A stretch of 40,764 nt of DNA from Lentisphaerae bacterium RIFOXYC12_FULL_60_16 (GCA_001803315.1 MHBQ01000108.1:1-40764); one strand, 5' to 3'; shown: positions 1-9,418, counted from the stretch's first letter. The notes: a model not told the origin generated them from the sequence alone. Program-made: numbers and translations.

Positions 1-1
1 G

Positions 2-463
2 CTGGGAACCGGTTTTCTGTCGATGGTTGTGATGATGGGTGTGGGGATCCCCTTGTATGTCTGTGCCACGGCTTCGGTGCCGATTGCCGTGATGATGATC
101 GCCAAGGGCATCTCGCCCGGCGCGGCGCTGGTTTTCCTGATGACCGGGCCGGCCACCAATGCCGCGGCGATTGCCATGGTGGTGACCATGTTCGGACGGC
201 GGGGCGCCGGCATGTACCTGTTGGCGGTCGGGGGTACGGCGCTGCTGTCAGGATGGCTGCTGGACCTGCTGGTGATCAAGGTGCCGTCCGTGATGGCGCA
301 TATCCATCATGAAGGCGGGTCGGGACCGGTGGGGGTGGTGTCCGCCATTATCCTGATCGTGGTTCTGGTGGTGGCGTTGTGGCCGCAGCGCCGGCATGAT
401 CATCATGCGGGCTGTGATTGCGAGCCGGATGACGATTGTAGGGATCAACCGCAGGCGTTATAA
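2..463 (+). CDS. Permease, C-terminal part (ArsP/DUF318, SO_0444-like metal efflux permease family)
   Basis: Open frame runs in from the window edge; hydrophobic with 'GPATNAAAIAMVVTMFGRR' typical of this permease family; His/Asp/Cys-rich C-terminus (HDHHAGCDCEPDDDC). Confidence 0.7.
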   Translation: MGTGFLSMVVMMGVGIPLYVCATASVPIAVMMIAKGISPGAALVFLMTGPATNAAAIAMVVTMFGRRGAGMYLLAVGGTALLSGWLLDLLVIKVPSVMAHIHHEGGSGPVGVVSAIILIVVLVVALWPQRRHDHHAGCDCEPDDDCRDQPQAL

Positions 464-539
464 TTTCCACCGCATGAGATCGGAATTTCCAAAGATGGAC
501 AGGATGTGACGGTCAGTAATAATAAAGGGGAAAACCTAG

Positions 540-983
540 ATGAAGACACTGGTGTGCAAGGGTTGTGGTCATATCGAATTCAATGAAGCGCCTGAGAAAT
601 GCCTGGTGTGCCGCTCCCCGAAGACGGCCTATGAAGAGAAGTCGGATGCCATCCAGAAGCCTGCCAACCCGGCGGCTTTGACCGAAGGCGACAAGAAACA
701 TATTCCGCAGATCGTGGTGGTCAAGGAATGCGGCCTGATTCCCGGCGGCTGCTGCACGGACGTGCATGCGCGGGTGGGCGAAATCGAGCACGTGATGCAG
801 GACAAGCACTACATCCGTTGCCTGGATTATTATGTGGACTACAAGTTCATCTCGCGCGTCTGGTTGTCGCCGAACGTGTGTCATCCCGCCGCCGCGTTGC
901 ACTTGAACGTCAAGGGCGGCACGGTGACCGTGATCGAGAACTGCAACGTACATGGCAACTGGATGGCGGAAGCCAAGCTCTGA
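540..983 (+). CDS. Superoxide reductase (desulfoferrodoxin-like) with N-terminal rubredoxin-like zinc ribbon
   Basis: N-terminal CxxC...CxxC (CKGCG/CLVC); SOR-like 'EHVMQDKHYI' histidines and C-terminal 'NCNVHGNW' (Cys-x2-His iron ligands). Confidence 0.85.
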   Translation: MKTLVCKGCGHIEFNEAPEKCLVCRSPKTAYEEKSDAIQKPANPAALTEGDKKHIPQIVVVKECGLIPGGCCTDVHARVGEIEHVMQDKHYIRCLDYYVDYKFISRVWLSPNVCHPAAALHLNVKGGTVTVIENCNVHGNWMAEAKL

Positions 984-1052
984 TCCGAAGGTTCAACGCA
1001 AGATGGTGCCGCGCGCTACGAGCGCATCCGGAAAAGGCGCGTAGTGTGCCCC

Positions 1053-1511
1053 TTATGTCAGTTCCAGGAAGCGGGCGAGGTGTTCCGGAGTGATGGCGAA
1101 CGGGGCGCCGTGGCCGCCGTAGAAGCCGTGGTCCTTGATCAGGTGTATGGTCAGGTCCGTGACGGTGATGGTTTCGCCTGATGCCAGGTTCCGGATGGTG
1201 GTGTTCAGCTTGCCGACCGTCACCCCGTGCATGAAGGGGCAGGGCAGGCGGCCGCGTACGCTGTCCGCGGTGACTTCAAAATGCGGTTCCACGCGCACGG
1301 GTTGACCAAGCCCCTGGACCCCTGCATCCCGCAGTTCCGCCAGACGCGCGGCAATCTGTTCGTGCGTGAGGCCCAGCCGCTGGATCTCGGCATCCTGCTC
1401 CTGGAGCATGTCGTTCAGGTGGCGGGAATCGTCGCCGAGAAACCCGTTCTGGGTAATGATCCCCGGATGCATCTCCTGCTGAATCCGGTCCATTTCAGGT
1501 GTTTGTTTCAT
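1053..1511 (-). CDS. Hypothetical protein, last gene of the nqr-like operon
   Basis: 152-aa ORF 19 nt downstream of nqrF on the same strand; no recognised family. Confidence 0.7.
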   Translation of the reverse strand: MKQTPEMDRIQQEMHPGIITQNGFLGDDSRHLNDMLQEQDAEIQRLGLTHEQIAARLAELRDAGVQGLGQPVRVEPHFEVTADSVRGRLPCPFMHGVTVGKLNTTIRNLASGETITVTDLTIHLIKDHGFYGGHGAPFAITPEHLARFLELT

Positions 1512-1530
1512 AATGATATCCTAACCTTCG

Positions 1531-2640
1531 TCATGCGAACTTGTCGTAGAAGATCCGGTCTTCCGGCAGGCCCTTTTTCTTGAGAAGCGCCACGCAGGCG
1601 TCAATCATCAACGGGCTTCCGCATAAATACGCTTCCAGGTTGTCCAGGTTGGTAACCGTACGGTCGACCACTTCGGTTACCAGCCCCCGTTCGCCGTTCC
1701 AGACGTCGGCGGTATCGGGTGCCGACAGGCAGGGGATAAACTTGAAATCGGGCAGTTGCTTTTCAATGGCACGCATCTCATCAACCAGGAAGAGGTCGCG
1801 GATGGCCTTGGCGCCGAAGCAATAGCGGGTCCGGCGCGGATTCTTGGTGTGGACCATGTCGGACAGGATCGACTTGATGGGCGCCATGCCGGATCCGCCG
1901 GCGATAAACAGGATGTCGCGATTGGTGTCGCGCAGGAAGAAGTCGCCATAGGGCCCGTTGATCGTTGCCGTGTTGCCGACCTTGAGATGCTGGTGGACAT
2001 AGGTTGTGCAGATGCCGTTGGGGACGTAACGTATTTCCAGTTCGACTTCGCCGTGCTGATCGGGTCCCGAGGCGACGGAATAGGCCCGGTAGATGGGCTC
2101 GTCGGTGAGTTCGTAGGCTGGGACTTCGAATTGGATATACTGGCCGGGCTTGAAGTCGATGGCCGGAGGATCCAGCAACTGGAGCCGGACCTCCTTGATA
2201 TCATAGGTCAGGTCACGCAGGCCGGCCACCCGTGCCTGGTACTGGTGGACGTTGAACAGTTCTTCGGGAATGCGGATGGAAAGGTCCCGTTTCACGCGGA
2301 CCTGGCAGGACAGCCGGATCTGGCGTTTCTGTTCATCGGGGGTCAGCCAGGGCAGTTCCGTGGGAAGGATTGCGCCTGCGCCGGACAGCACCTCGACCTT
2401 GCACAACCCGCAGGAACCCCGCCCGCCGCAGGCAGACGGGATGAAGATCTGCTCGTTCTTCAGGGTGCTGAGCAGGGACTGTCCGCCCTCAACCTCGAGA
2501 TCGCGGGAGTCGTTGATCCGGATCCGGCAGGGGCCATAGCGGCCGATGGTGGCGTCGGCGATGACCATCAACAGGGCCAGTCCGCCGGACAGGGCGGTCA
2601 TGACCCCGATTGCCGTCAAAATGGATAACACCATGTCCAC
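1531..2640 (-). CDS. nqrF: Na+-translocating NADH:quinone reductase subunit F (2Fe-2S ferredoxin plus FAD/NADH reductase)
   Basis: N-terminal TM; 'CGGRGSCGLCKV...LSCQV' 2Fe-2S site; 'RAYSVAS' FAD site; 'GGSGMAPI' NAD site; C-terminal 'FYDKFA'. Confidence 0.9.
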   Translation of the reverse strand: MDMVLSILTAIGVMTALSGGLALLMVIADATIGRYGPCRIRINDSRDLEVEGGQSLLSTLKNEQIFIPSACGGRGSCGLCKVEVLSGAGAILPTELPWLTPDEQKRQIRLSCQVRVKRDLSIRIPEELFNVHQYQARVAGLRDLTYDIKEVRLQLLDPPAIDFKPGQYIQFEVPAYELTDEPIYRAYSVASGPDQHGEVELEIRYVPNGICTTYVHQHLKVGNTATINGPYGDFFLRDTNRDILFIAGGSGMAPIKSILSDMVHTKNPRRTRYCFGAKAIRDLFLVDEMRAIEKQLPDFKFIPCLSAPDTADVWNGERGLVTEVVDRTVTNLDNLEAYLCGSPLMIDACVALLKKKGLPEDRIFYDKFA

Positions 2641-2654
2641 CGGTGACTGGTCCC

Positions 2655-3239
2655 CTACAGGATGCCGTTAAAGCCCATGAAAGCCAGCGCCATGACGCCG
2701 GCGATGATCAGCGTGATGCCGGCTCCCTCAAGCCCCCGGGGTATGCGGGATCGTTTCATTTTCTGGCGGATGCCGGCCATGGCCAGGATAGCGACCATCC
2801 ATCCTATCCCGCTGCCCAGTCCGTACATGACGGATTGGGTGAACGAATAGTCGCGGATGATCATGAACAGGGACACGCCGAGGATGGCGCAGTTAACCGT
2901 GATCAGGGGCAGAAAGATGCCCAACGCCGTGTAGAGGGTTTCCGATACCCGGTCGATGATCAGTTCGACCAGTTGGACGAAGGCGGCGATCACGATGATG
3001 AATACGATCACGTTGAGGTATACGAGGTTCAGGGGGACCAGGACATGATGGTACACGAACCAGTTGAGGGCCGTGGTGGCGGTCATGACAAACACCACGG
3101 CGGACCCGAGCCCGAAGGAGGTCTTGATCTCCTTCGAGACCGCGAGGAAGGAGCACATGCCCAGGTAGTTGGCGAGGAGGATGTTGTTGGTGAAGATGGC
3201 GGCGAACAGGATGGTCCAGAGGCTGGCCGGTTCGTTCAT
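2655..3239 (-). CDS. nqrE: NQR/RNF membrane subunit NqrE/RnfA-like
   Basis: '[19 protein letters not shown]' and 'TVNCAILG' signatures; ATG at 3239 overlaps the nqrD stop. Confidence 0.9.
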   Translation of the reverse strand: MNEPASLWTILFAAIFTNNILLANYLGMCSFLAVSKEIKTSFGLGSAVVFVMTATTALNWFVYHHVLVPLNLVYLNVIVFIIVIAAFVQLVELIIDRVSETLYTALGIFLPLITVNCAILGVSLFMIIRDYSFTQSVMYGLGSGIGWMVAILAMAGIRQKMKRSRIPRGLEGAGITLIIAGVMALAFMGFNGIL

Positions 3240-3871
3240 GACGGTTTCCCTCCCGTTCCCGGCACGGGCGCGTCGGCGGGTTTCAGGAAGCAGGCCTTGA
3301 CGATCCAGACGAACACCGCCAGGGCGAAGAAGGCGCCCGGCGCCATGGCGAGGATCGTCCAGTTGGTCCACCAGGAGCCCATGACCGGAATGCCCCAGAG
3401 CGTACCGGACCCCATCAGTTCCCGCACCACGGCAATGATCAGGAGCACATAGGAATACCCCAGTCCGGCCGCCAGGCCATCCACCAAAGCGAGCCGGGGC
3501 GGGTTGGTCAGGGCGAAGGCCTCGGCACGTCCCATGACAATGCAGTTGGTGATGATCAGGCCGACATAGGGGCCCAGTTCGCGCGAGATGTCCGGGAGGT
3601 ACGCCTTGAGCAGGATGTCGACCACAATCACGTAGGTGGCGATGATCAGCACTTCCACCATCATCCGGACTCGTCCGGGAATCCAGCGGCGAAGCGCCGA
3701 GACGGTCACGTTTGATAGGGTGAGCGTGAAGCAGAGCCCGATACACATCACCACCGTGTTGCGCAGCACGTTGGTGACCGCGAGGGTCGAACAGATGCCG
3801 AGAATCTGAACGAATACCGGGTTATCCCTGCCGATTCCCGCGAGGAATTGTTTGCGTTCACGGGAGCTCAC
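3236..3871 (-). CDS. nqrD: NQR/RNF membrane subunit NqrD/RnfE-like
   Basis: '[18 protein letters not shown]' and '[22 protein letters not shown]' signatures; 4-nt overlap with nqrC. Confidence 0.9.
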   Translation of the reverse strand: MSSRERKQFLAGIGRDNPVFVQILGICSTLAVTNVLRNTVVMCIGLCFTLTLSNVTVSALRRWIPGRVRMMVEVLIIATYVIVVDILLKAYLPDISRELGPYVGLIITNCIVMGRAEAFALTNPPRLALVDGLAAGLGYSYVLLIIAVVRELMGSGTLWGIPVMGSWWTNWTILAMAPGAFFALAVFVWIVKACFLKPADAPVPGTGGKPS

Positions 3872-4464
3872 GGCTGCTCCTTGGCGTCTGTGGACAGGAC
3901 GGCGTTGAGGATGTCCCGGACGGCGGTGGAGGTGATGGTGGCGCCGGTGATGCCGTCGAGTTCGTCCGGGGCGGTGGAACGCGTGCCTTCCGGAACCAGG
4001 CGGAAGGGGCCGGATTTGCCGCGGACCTGTTCCCCGAACCAGGGTTCGGCGATGCGTGCGCCCAGCCCGGGGGTTTCGTTCTGTTCGGTAAAGGTCATGC
4101 CGGTAATGCGCCCTTCGGCATCCAGGCCGATGGCGGCGGTGATGCGGCCCCAGAGGCCCGGCCCGCTGTGCAGGATTACCCGTTTCGGTTCGGTGGTGTC
4201 GGGGTCACGGACTTGGAATGCCGTTGCGTTGTCCATCGGCGTGACGCTGGACGTGAACCATTCGGCCAGTGCGGCAGCGGATTCCATGGGCGGCAGACCG
4301 GCGGCCGTGCGGACCGCCCGGCGGACAAACAGATCGGCGTTGTCATGGACCCGCTGGAGGGTGGTGACATGCAGGACCGAAACCGCACCGACACATACGA
4401 TGGTGATGCCGATCATGAACCCGATCGTTCGGATCCCCTGGGCAAATCGGCCGGGTGGGCTCAT
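3868..4464 (-). CDS. nqrC: NQR subunit C-like (short, RnfG-sized), FMN-binding
   Basis: Single N-terminal TM and 'GITGATITSTAV' covalent-FMN motif; 4-nt overlap with nqrB. Confidence 0.85.
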   Translation of the reverse strand: MSPPGRFAQGIRTIGFMIGITIVCVGAVSVLHVTTLQRVHDNADLFVRRAVRTAAGLPPMESAAALAEWFTSSVTPMDNATAFQVRDPDTTEPKRVILHSGPGLWGRITAAIGLDAEGRITGMTFTEQNETPGLGARIAEPWFGEQVRGKSGPFRLVPEGTRSTAPDELDGITGATITSTAVRDILNAVLSTDAKEQP

Positions 4465-5414
4465 GACGCGGCCTCCCCGTTGCGGGTTTCAAGGCGGCGT
4501 ATGCCGATATCCATCAGGGGGGCGAACATGTTGGCCAGCAGGATGGCGAACATGGTGCCGGCGGGCCAGGCGGAAAAGGTCCCGATGACCGACGACAGGG
4601 CTCCCACGAATGCCCCGTAGATCCACCGGCCGGTGTTGGTCTGGGAGGCGGAGACCGGATCGGTGGCATAGAAGAAGATGCCGACCAGGAAACTGCCGGC
4701 CAACATGCCGCGCAGGGGATCCATCGAGCCCGGAGCGCCTGCCAGCCAGAAGGTCAACCCCGCAATTAGATAGCCCAGTAAACCGCCGATGACGATCCGG
4801 AAATTGGCGGTCCGTGTGAAAACGATATACAATCCACCCAGCAGAACGGCCCAGGCATAGGTGCCGCCGATCGTGCCGGGCAGATGTCCAAATGCAAGAT
4901 CCATGATCGCGAACGATTCGCCCGTCTTGAGCAGCATGCCCGGGGTGGCGGTGGTCACGGCATCCGGCATGGATGGTGCATACGCCAGGAATCCGCCCCA
5001 CCCGTGGTTGAACGGCAGGGTCCATTGTGAGGTCATGGGCCCGGCAAAACTCACGTAGATGAAGGCGCGACCGGTCAGGGCCGGGTTGAAGATGTTCTTG
5101 CCGAATCCCCCGAATACCATCTTGCCGAAGATCACGGCGAACAGGATGCCGACCACCGCCATCCAGTACGGGAGGGCGGGCGGGAGGGAGAGGACGAACA
5201 GGGTGGAAGTGACGAGTACGGCGGAACTGACCGGTTCGTGATAGGGGCGGAGGAACAGCCATTCGGTGAACACGGCGACAGCCCCGGCAATCGCCAGGAG
5301 TGCCATCACGCGCCATCCGTAGGCGTATACCGCCATGATTATGATGGGCACCAGGCCGATCAGCACCCGGCGCATGGGTTGTTGCCAACGTAGAAAAGGT
5401 TGTGTGGCTGTCAT
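4461..5414 (-). CDS. nqrB: NQR subunit B-like (short, RnfD-sized)
   Basis: Polytopic; '[17 protein letters not shown]' and 'DAVTTATPG' FMN-site region; '[13 protein letters not shown]'. Confidence 0.85.
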   Translation of the reverse strand: MTATQPFLRWQQPMRRVLIGLVPIIIMAVYAYGWRVMALLAIAGAVAVFTEWLFLRPYHEPVSSAVLVTSTLFVLSLPPALPYWMAVVGILFAVIFGKMVFGGFGKNIFNPALTGRAFIYVSFAGPMTSQWTLPFNHGWGGFLAYAPSMPDAVTTATPGMLLKTGESFAIMDLAFGHLPGTIGGTYAWAVLLGGLYIVFTRTANFRIVIGGLLGYLIAGLTFWLAGAPGSMDPLRGMLAGSFLVGIFFYATDPVSASQTNTGRWIYGAFVGALSSVIGTFSAWPAGTMFAILLANMFAPLMDIGIRRLETRNGEAAS

Positions 5415-5501
5415 GGTCGTTTACAAGGTCACACTGTACCGGTTTGTCCGGCAACATTCACCTTTTTTTGCATGGGTTGTCCGGGGTCGCGTCCGGTCTG
5501 G

Positions 5502-5570
5502 CTGGAGCCGGGGCGACCCCGCCCCGGTCTGGTCTGGTCCGGCTGGAGTCGGGGCAACGGATTCGCCCCA
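5502..5570. repeat. GC-rich intergenic repeat, copy 1 (contains hairpin CCGGGGCG-ACCC-CGCCCCGG, 5508-5527)
   Basis: Shares CTGGAGCCGG..CGACCCCG and GGTCTGG words, plus terminal GC hairpins, with the reverse complement of 29944-30018; 40747-40764 matches that copy exactly over 18 nt. Confidence 0.6.
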
Positions 5571-5612
5571 TTGCCGCGATCGAAATGTTGCGTTGGTTTC
5601 GAGTGGTTGAGT

Positions 5613-5642
5613 TTGACGGTGGGATTGTCGGCAGGGTATGAT
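5613..5642 (+). promoter_or_regulatory. Predicted sigma70-type promoter of rubredoxin (TTGACG-N18-TATGAT)
   Basis: -35 TTGACG at 5613-5618 and -10 TATGAT at 5637-5642, about 64 nt before the rubredoxin ATG. Confidence 0.6.
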
Positions 5643-5705
5643 GGCGGCCAACTTGTGTTCTGGACGTTAGCCCCGTGCTTGCACGGAGATGTGTGGAGGC
5701 GACCC

Positions 5706-5864
5706 ATGAAGCGTTACGTGTGCAATGCGTGCGGATATATTTATGACCCCGCCAAGGGAGATCCGGATAACGGCGTAGCGCCGGGGACGCCCTTTGAGTC
5801 GGTACCGGACAGCTGGGTGTGTCCGGATTGCGGAGTCGGTAAAGACGAGTTTTCTCCGGAATGA
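5706..5864 (+). CDS. Rubredoxin
   Basis: 52 aa with '[46 protein letters not shown]'; SD GGAGG upstream. Confidence 0.97.
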   Translation: MKRYVCNACGYIYDPAKGDPDNGVAPGTPFESVPDSWVCPDCGVGKDEFSPE

Positions 5865-5868
5865 TTCC

Positions 5869-6648
5869 GTGCGGCTGACCCGTACCGGCCTGGACATCCT
5901 GTATGACCGCACCAACCGTCAGGAACTGATTCACCCGGATCCCCTGGAGTTCCTTTCGGATTATCCGGAACTTCCAGACCGTGAATTGGCAGGTTTCATT
6001 GCCGCGAGCCTGGCTTTCGGCCGGGTGGCGCAGATCCTGAACCGTTTGACCGTGGTCTTCGGCCTGATGGGGCCATCGCCCCGACGGTTTATTGATTCTG
6101 CTTCCGATGACTGCCTGCGCGATTTGTTCGGGACGTTCCGGCATCGGTTTGTGGATGGTCCTGCGTTCGTCTGTTTCTTAAAGGGCATCCGTCGCCTGCT
6201 CGAACGGCATGGTTCGCTTGAATCGGTCTTTCGGGACGGACAATCGGTGCAGGACGAGACCGTGATCCCGGGCCTGGTGCATCTTTTCCGGGAGTTGGGA
6301 GTCAAGGGGTCCTACCTGGTGCCCGACCCGTCTGCCGGGGCCGCCAAACGGCTGCATTTGTTCATGCGTTGGATGGTGCGGTCGGATGCGGTGGATCCCG
6401 GGGGGTGGCGCGGGGTTTCACCTGCCCGTCTGGTCGTGCCGCTGGATACGCACATGGCCCATGTCGGCCGGCGTTACCGGTTGACGCGCCGGCGAACCGC
6501 CGGGCTGGGGATGGCGCTGGACATTACCCGGGCGTTTCGCAAACTCAATCCCGACGACCCGGTGCGGTATGACTTTTCCCTGACCCGGTTTGGCATACGC
6601 GGGGAACTGGACTGGCCGGACCTAGACCGCCTGATGGTCTGCCCGTAA
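5869..6648 (+). CDS. TIGR02757 (DUF2400) family protein
   Basis: 'ELAGFIAASLAFGRVAQILN', 'RLHLFMRWMVR...DPGGW', 'PLDTHMAHVGR', 'YDFSLTRFGIR'. GTG start at 5869 in frame, just after the rubredoxin stop. Confidence 0.85.
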   Translation: MRLTRTGLDILYDRTNRQELIHPDPLEFLSDYPELPDRELAGFIAASLAFGRVAQILNRLTVVFGLMGPSPRRFIDSASDDCLRDLFGTFRHRFVDGPAFVCFLKGIRRLLERHGSLESVFRDGQSVQDETVIPGLVHLFRELGVKGSYLVPDPSAGAAKRLHLFMRWMVRSDAVDPGGWRGVSPARLVVPLDTHMAHVGRRYRLTRRRTAGLGMALDITRAFRKLNPDDPVRYDFSLTRFGIRGELDWPDLDRLMVCP

Positions 6649-6685
6649 CGGATCCCTCCGGCGATGGTGATGCGGAGCATTCATC

Positions 6686-7642
6686 TCATGTCCTGTCCTG
6701 AATGGCAGCGGCGAGTTCGCTGGAGGCGAGGGCATCCGCCAGGGTGGCGGTTTCAAATGGCCGGCGGGCGATGACCGCCTCGATGAATCCGGCGTTTTCC
6801 GCGTACGCTCCGCTGGTGATGAATCCGGGTTCGTTGTCGGGGGACCGGTGAAGGAGTACTTCACGCATCGAATGGACGATACGGACCCGTCCCGGGGGCA
6901 GGGTGCCGGTATGAACATCTACTTGGTATCCGTTTCCCAGGAAGCGGATGTGTTCCTCCCATTCACCGGCAGTCGGGGCCAATTCCAGGGTGACCCGCGT
7001 CCGGTTGCGCCCCTGGAACACGGCTTGCCGCCAGTTGTCGTGTCCGGGATGGGGGCAGATTGCCGGGGTGGACAGGGCCAGTGAGCCGATGGCGAACGAG
7101 AGGGCATCGATGAGGTGGAGACCGGTACCCCAGGGGAAGTCGGGTTCGGTTCGTTCGGCGCGTAGCATGGCGCCGTGGACCAGCCGGGGCGGTTCCTGCG
7201 TACGGAGCCATTCCAGGGCAAGCCGCAGCGCCGGATCAAAACGCCGGTTGAACGAGACCATCGTGCGGTCCATGGCGCCGGTTCGGCGGGCTTCGTCGAG
7301 CAACTGGCGGGCTTCCGCCAGGTTGTTGCCCAGCGGTTTCTCGATCAGCAGGGGAATACCGAGCCGGAAAAGTTCCGGGGTCACGCGGAGCATGGCGGGA
7401 ATCGGGAGGATGGCGACCAGGGCATCAGGCGGTCCGATGGGATGGCACATCAGATCCTGCAGACTGGTGCAGGCATGTTCGAACCCGTATTTGCGGGCAC
7501 AGGCGTCCGCCCTGGCGTGGTCCAGATCGCATACCGCTGAAAGCGTGATGCGGCCGGGGTGGAGTTTTGCGTAGTGCTGTAACGGCAGGGCGTGTGCGGT
7601 GCGACTGTGAGCGCCCGCACCGAGCAAGGCAATGCGGATCAT
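6686..7642 (-). CDS. Gfo/Idh/MocA family oxidoreductase
   Basis: N-terminal Rossmann 'IRIALLGAGAHSRTAHALPL' and 'LLIEKPLGNNLAEARQLL' (EKP motif); ATG overlaps the upstream gcvT-like stop. Confidence 0.85.
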   Translation of the reverse strand: MIRIALLGAGAHSRTAHALPLQHYAKLHPGRITLSAVCDLDHARADACARKYGFEHACTSLQDLMCHPIGPPDALVAILPIPAMLRVTPELFRLGIPLLIEKPLGNNLAEARQLLDEARRTGAMDRTMVSFNRRFDPALRLALEWLRTQEPPRLVHGAMLRAERTEPDFPWGTGLHLIDALSFAIGSLALSTPAICPHPGHDNWRQAVFQGRNRTRVTLELAPTAGEWEEHIRFLGNGYQVDVHTGTLPPGRVRIVHSMREVLLHRSPDNEPGFITSGAYAENAGFIEAVIARRPFETATLADALASSELAAAIQDRT

Positions 7643-8766
7643 GTGGTGGACACTCCGAGGAAGTCGGCCATCGGCCGGCGTGCGGTGGCGCCGGTATGGA
7701 AGGGGAGTGTGACCACCTGGCCGGGGAGATCGGCCCGCTCGGTATGGATCTGCAAGGGGGTTCCGGCGGTTGCCTGGGCGGAATCGACATAGGCCAGTGC
7801 GATGGCGCATCCCAGCGAGGGGGCAAAACTGCCGCTGGTCACACAACCGATGGTCTGTCCGGCTGCCGTGATCACCGTGTCCCCGTGGCGGGCGGCCCGG
7901 CGTCCGCCCAGGCGGATGCCGCACAAGCGTTGGGGAGCGGCATCCGGCCGGCGAATGGCATAGGCGCCGGAAAAGGTCTTGGCGGAAGCGATGGCGCGGG
8001 TAAAGCCGGTCTGGGCAGCGTTGCGGGTGGGGCACAATTCATGCCCATAAAGCGGCATGCCCATTTCCAGGCGGAGTGTATCCCGGGCGCCGAGCCCGGC
8101 GGCCACGGCGCCGAGTGCCTGGGCCTCGCGCCAGAACCGGCGTGCGGAAGCCGGGGTGAGATACAATTCAAAACCGATTTCGCCGGTGTAGCCGGTACGG
8201 CTGATCCGGACCTCCTCGCCGTGGTAACGGACGGACGTGAATCCGTAGTAGCCCGGGTCGGTGAGTCCTTCCACCAGCCGGTTCATGATCCTGGGGGATG
8301 CCGGCCCCTGCAGGTCGAGCTTGGCCACCTTGCTAAAACAGTCCTCAACCTGGGTGGAGGGGGACTGGTGGGCCTTGATCCAGGCGGCATCCTGGCGCCG
8401 GGTGGAGGCGTTGACGACCAGGAGGAATTCATCATCGCCCAGCCGGTAGACCAGCAGGTCGTCGAGAACACCGCCTTCCTCGTTGCACATCAGGCCGTAG
8501 CGGCAGCGGCCGGCCGGGAGCGAGGCGACATCACAGGAAACCAGGAGTTCAAGATCGCCTAGTGCATCCGGTCCGCTGATCCGGAACGATCCCATGTGGC
8601 AGGTGTCGAACAGGGCGGCCCCGGTGCGGGCGGCCAGGTGTTCCGGGATGATTCCGGTGTATTGGATGGGCATGTCGAACCCGCCGAATGCCGCCATGCG
8701 GGCGCCTTGCTCGAGGTGCAGGTTGTGCAGGCAGGTTTGCTGCAGCGGCTTGTCGGAAGCGGTCAC
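7639..8766 (-). CDS. gcvT: Aminomethyltransferase (GcvT)-like folate-dependent protein
   Basis: 'RMAAFGGFDMPIQYTGIIPEHLAARTGAALFDTCHMGSFRISGPDA', 'ISRTGYTGEIGFELY', 'GARDTLRLEMGMPLYGHEL'. Confidence 0.9.
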   Translation of the reverse strand: MTASDKPLQQTCLHNLHLEQGARMAAFGGFDMPIQYTGIIPEHLAARTGAALFDTCHMGSFRISGPDALGDLELLVSCDVASLPAGRCRYGLMCNEEGGVLDDLLVYRLGDDEFLLVVNASTRRQDAAWIKAHQSPSTQVEDCFSKVAKLDLQGPASPRIMNRLVEGLTDPGYYGFTSVRYHGEEVRISRTGYTGEIGFELYLTPASARRFWREAQALGAVAAGLGARDTLRLEMGMPLYGHELCPTRNAAQTGFTRAIASAKTFSGAYAIRRPDAAPQRLCGIRLGGRRAARHGDTVITAAGQTIGCVTSGSFAPSLGCAIALAYVDSAQATAGTPLQIHTERADLPGQVVTLPFHTGATARRPMADFLGVSTT

Positions 8767-9383
8767 GTGATCATCCGGTCTTCGAGATGCGCGACACAGT
8801 TCCCCAGCCTGAGGACGGCGTTGCCGGATGCATAGACTTCCATGATGGAGACGGCGGTATGGTTGATGTCGATCAACAGCGACTCGTGGGGATTGCGGCC
8901 TCCGAACAGCGGCATGATGGTCCGGATCACGTTTCCATGGCAGACCAGCAACACCCGTTCACCCGGCGAATGGTTGCGCCGGATTTGCGCCACGACCCGG
9001 TCCAGGGCCGCGCGTTCGGTGCCGATCCGGGGGAGATCCGGATGATCCGGCGGGGGTGGGTCCGCGAAATGATAATTCATCACTTCCTGCAGATCGGCCG
9101 TGACGGTTACCGGGGTGGAGGGGTGAAAACGGGCGATGACCCGTGCCGTGTCGTTGGCGCGTTGAAGATTGCTGGCGTAGAGGTGATGGATCCGCTGGCC
9201 GGACAATCGGCGCGCAACCCGTTCGGCCTGTTTCCATCCAAGATCCGATAACGGCGGATCGATGTCCGGGTTGGCCACATCCACCTGTTGCTGGCCATGG
9301 CGGACAAGGATGACGGTCAGGGGCGCCTGCGAAACCGGTTTGGGTTCACGCGGCAATTTGATTTTCACCATGCGATCCGGCAT
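8763..9383 (-). CDS. Histidine phosphatase (phosphoglycerate mutase-like) family protein
   Basis: 'VILVRHGQQQVDV' RHG motif and 'VLLVCHGNVIR'. Upstream ATG at 9395 is possible; 9383 chosen because of promoter spacing. Confidence 0.85.
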   Translation of the reverse strand: MPDRMVKIKLPREPKPVSQAPLTVILVRHGQQQVDVANPDIDPPLSDLGWKQAERVARRLSGQRIHHLYASNLQRANDTARVIARFHPSTPVTVTADLQEVMNYHFADPPPPDHPDLPRIGTERAALDRVVAQIRRNHSPGERVLLVCHGNVIRTIMPLFGGRNPHESLLIDINHTAVSIMEVYASGNAVLRLGNCVAHLEDRMIT

Positions 9384-9418
9384 GTCCCGTACCATAACGA
9401 AATCGTTACCGGGGTCAA
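9381..9418 (-). promoter_or_regulatory. Predicted promoter TTGACC-N16-TATGGT-N7-ATG with palindrome TAACGA-AA-TCGTTA in the spacer
   Basis: On the minus strand: -35 at 9418-9413, -10 at 9396-9391, ATG at 9383. Perfect inverted repeat at 9395-9408. Confidence 0.5.

Noticed and set aside
1756-2628. 290-aa plus-strand ORF opposite nqrF
   Set aside because: Antisense shadow ORF in GC-rich DNA; the minus-strand frame has clear NqrF motifs.
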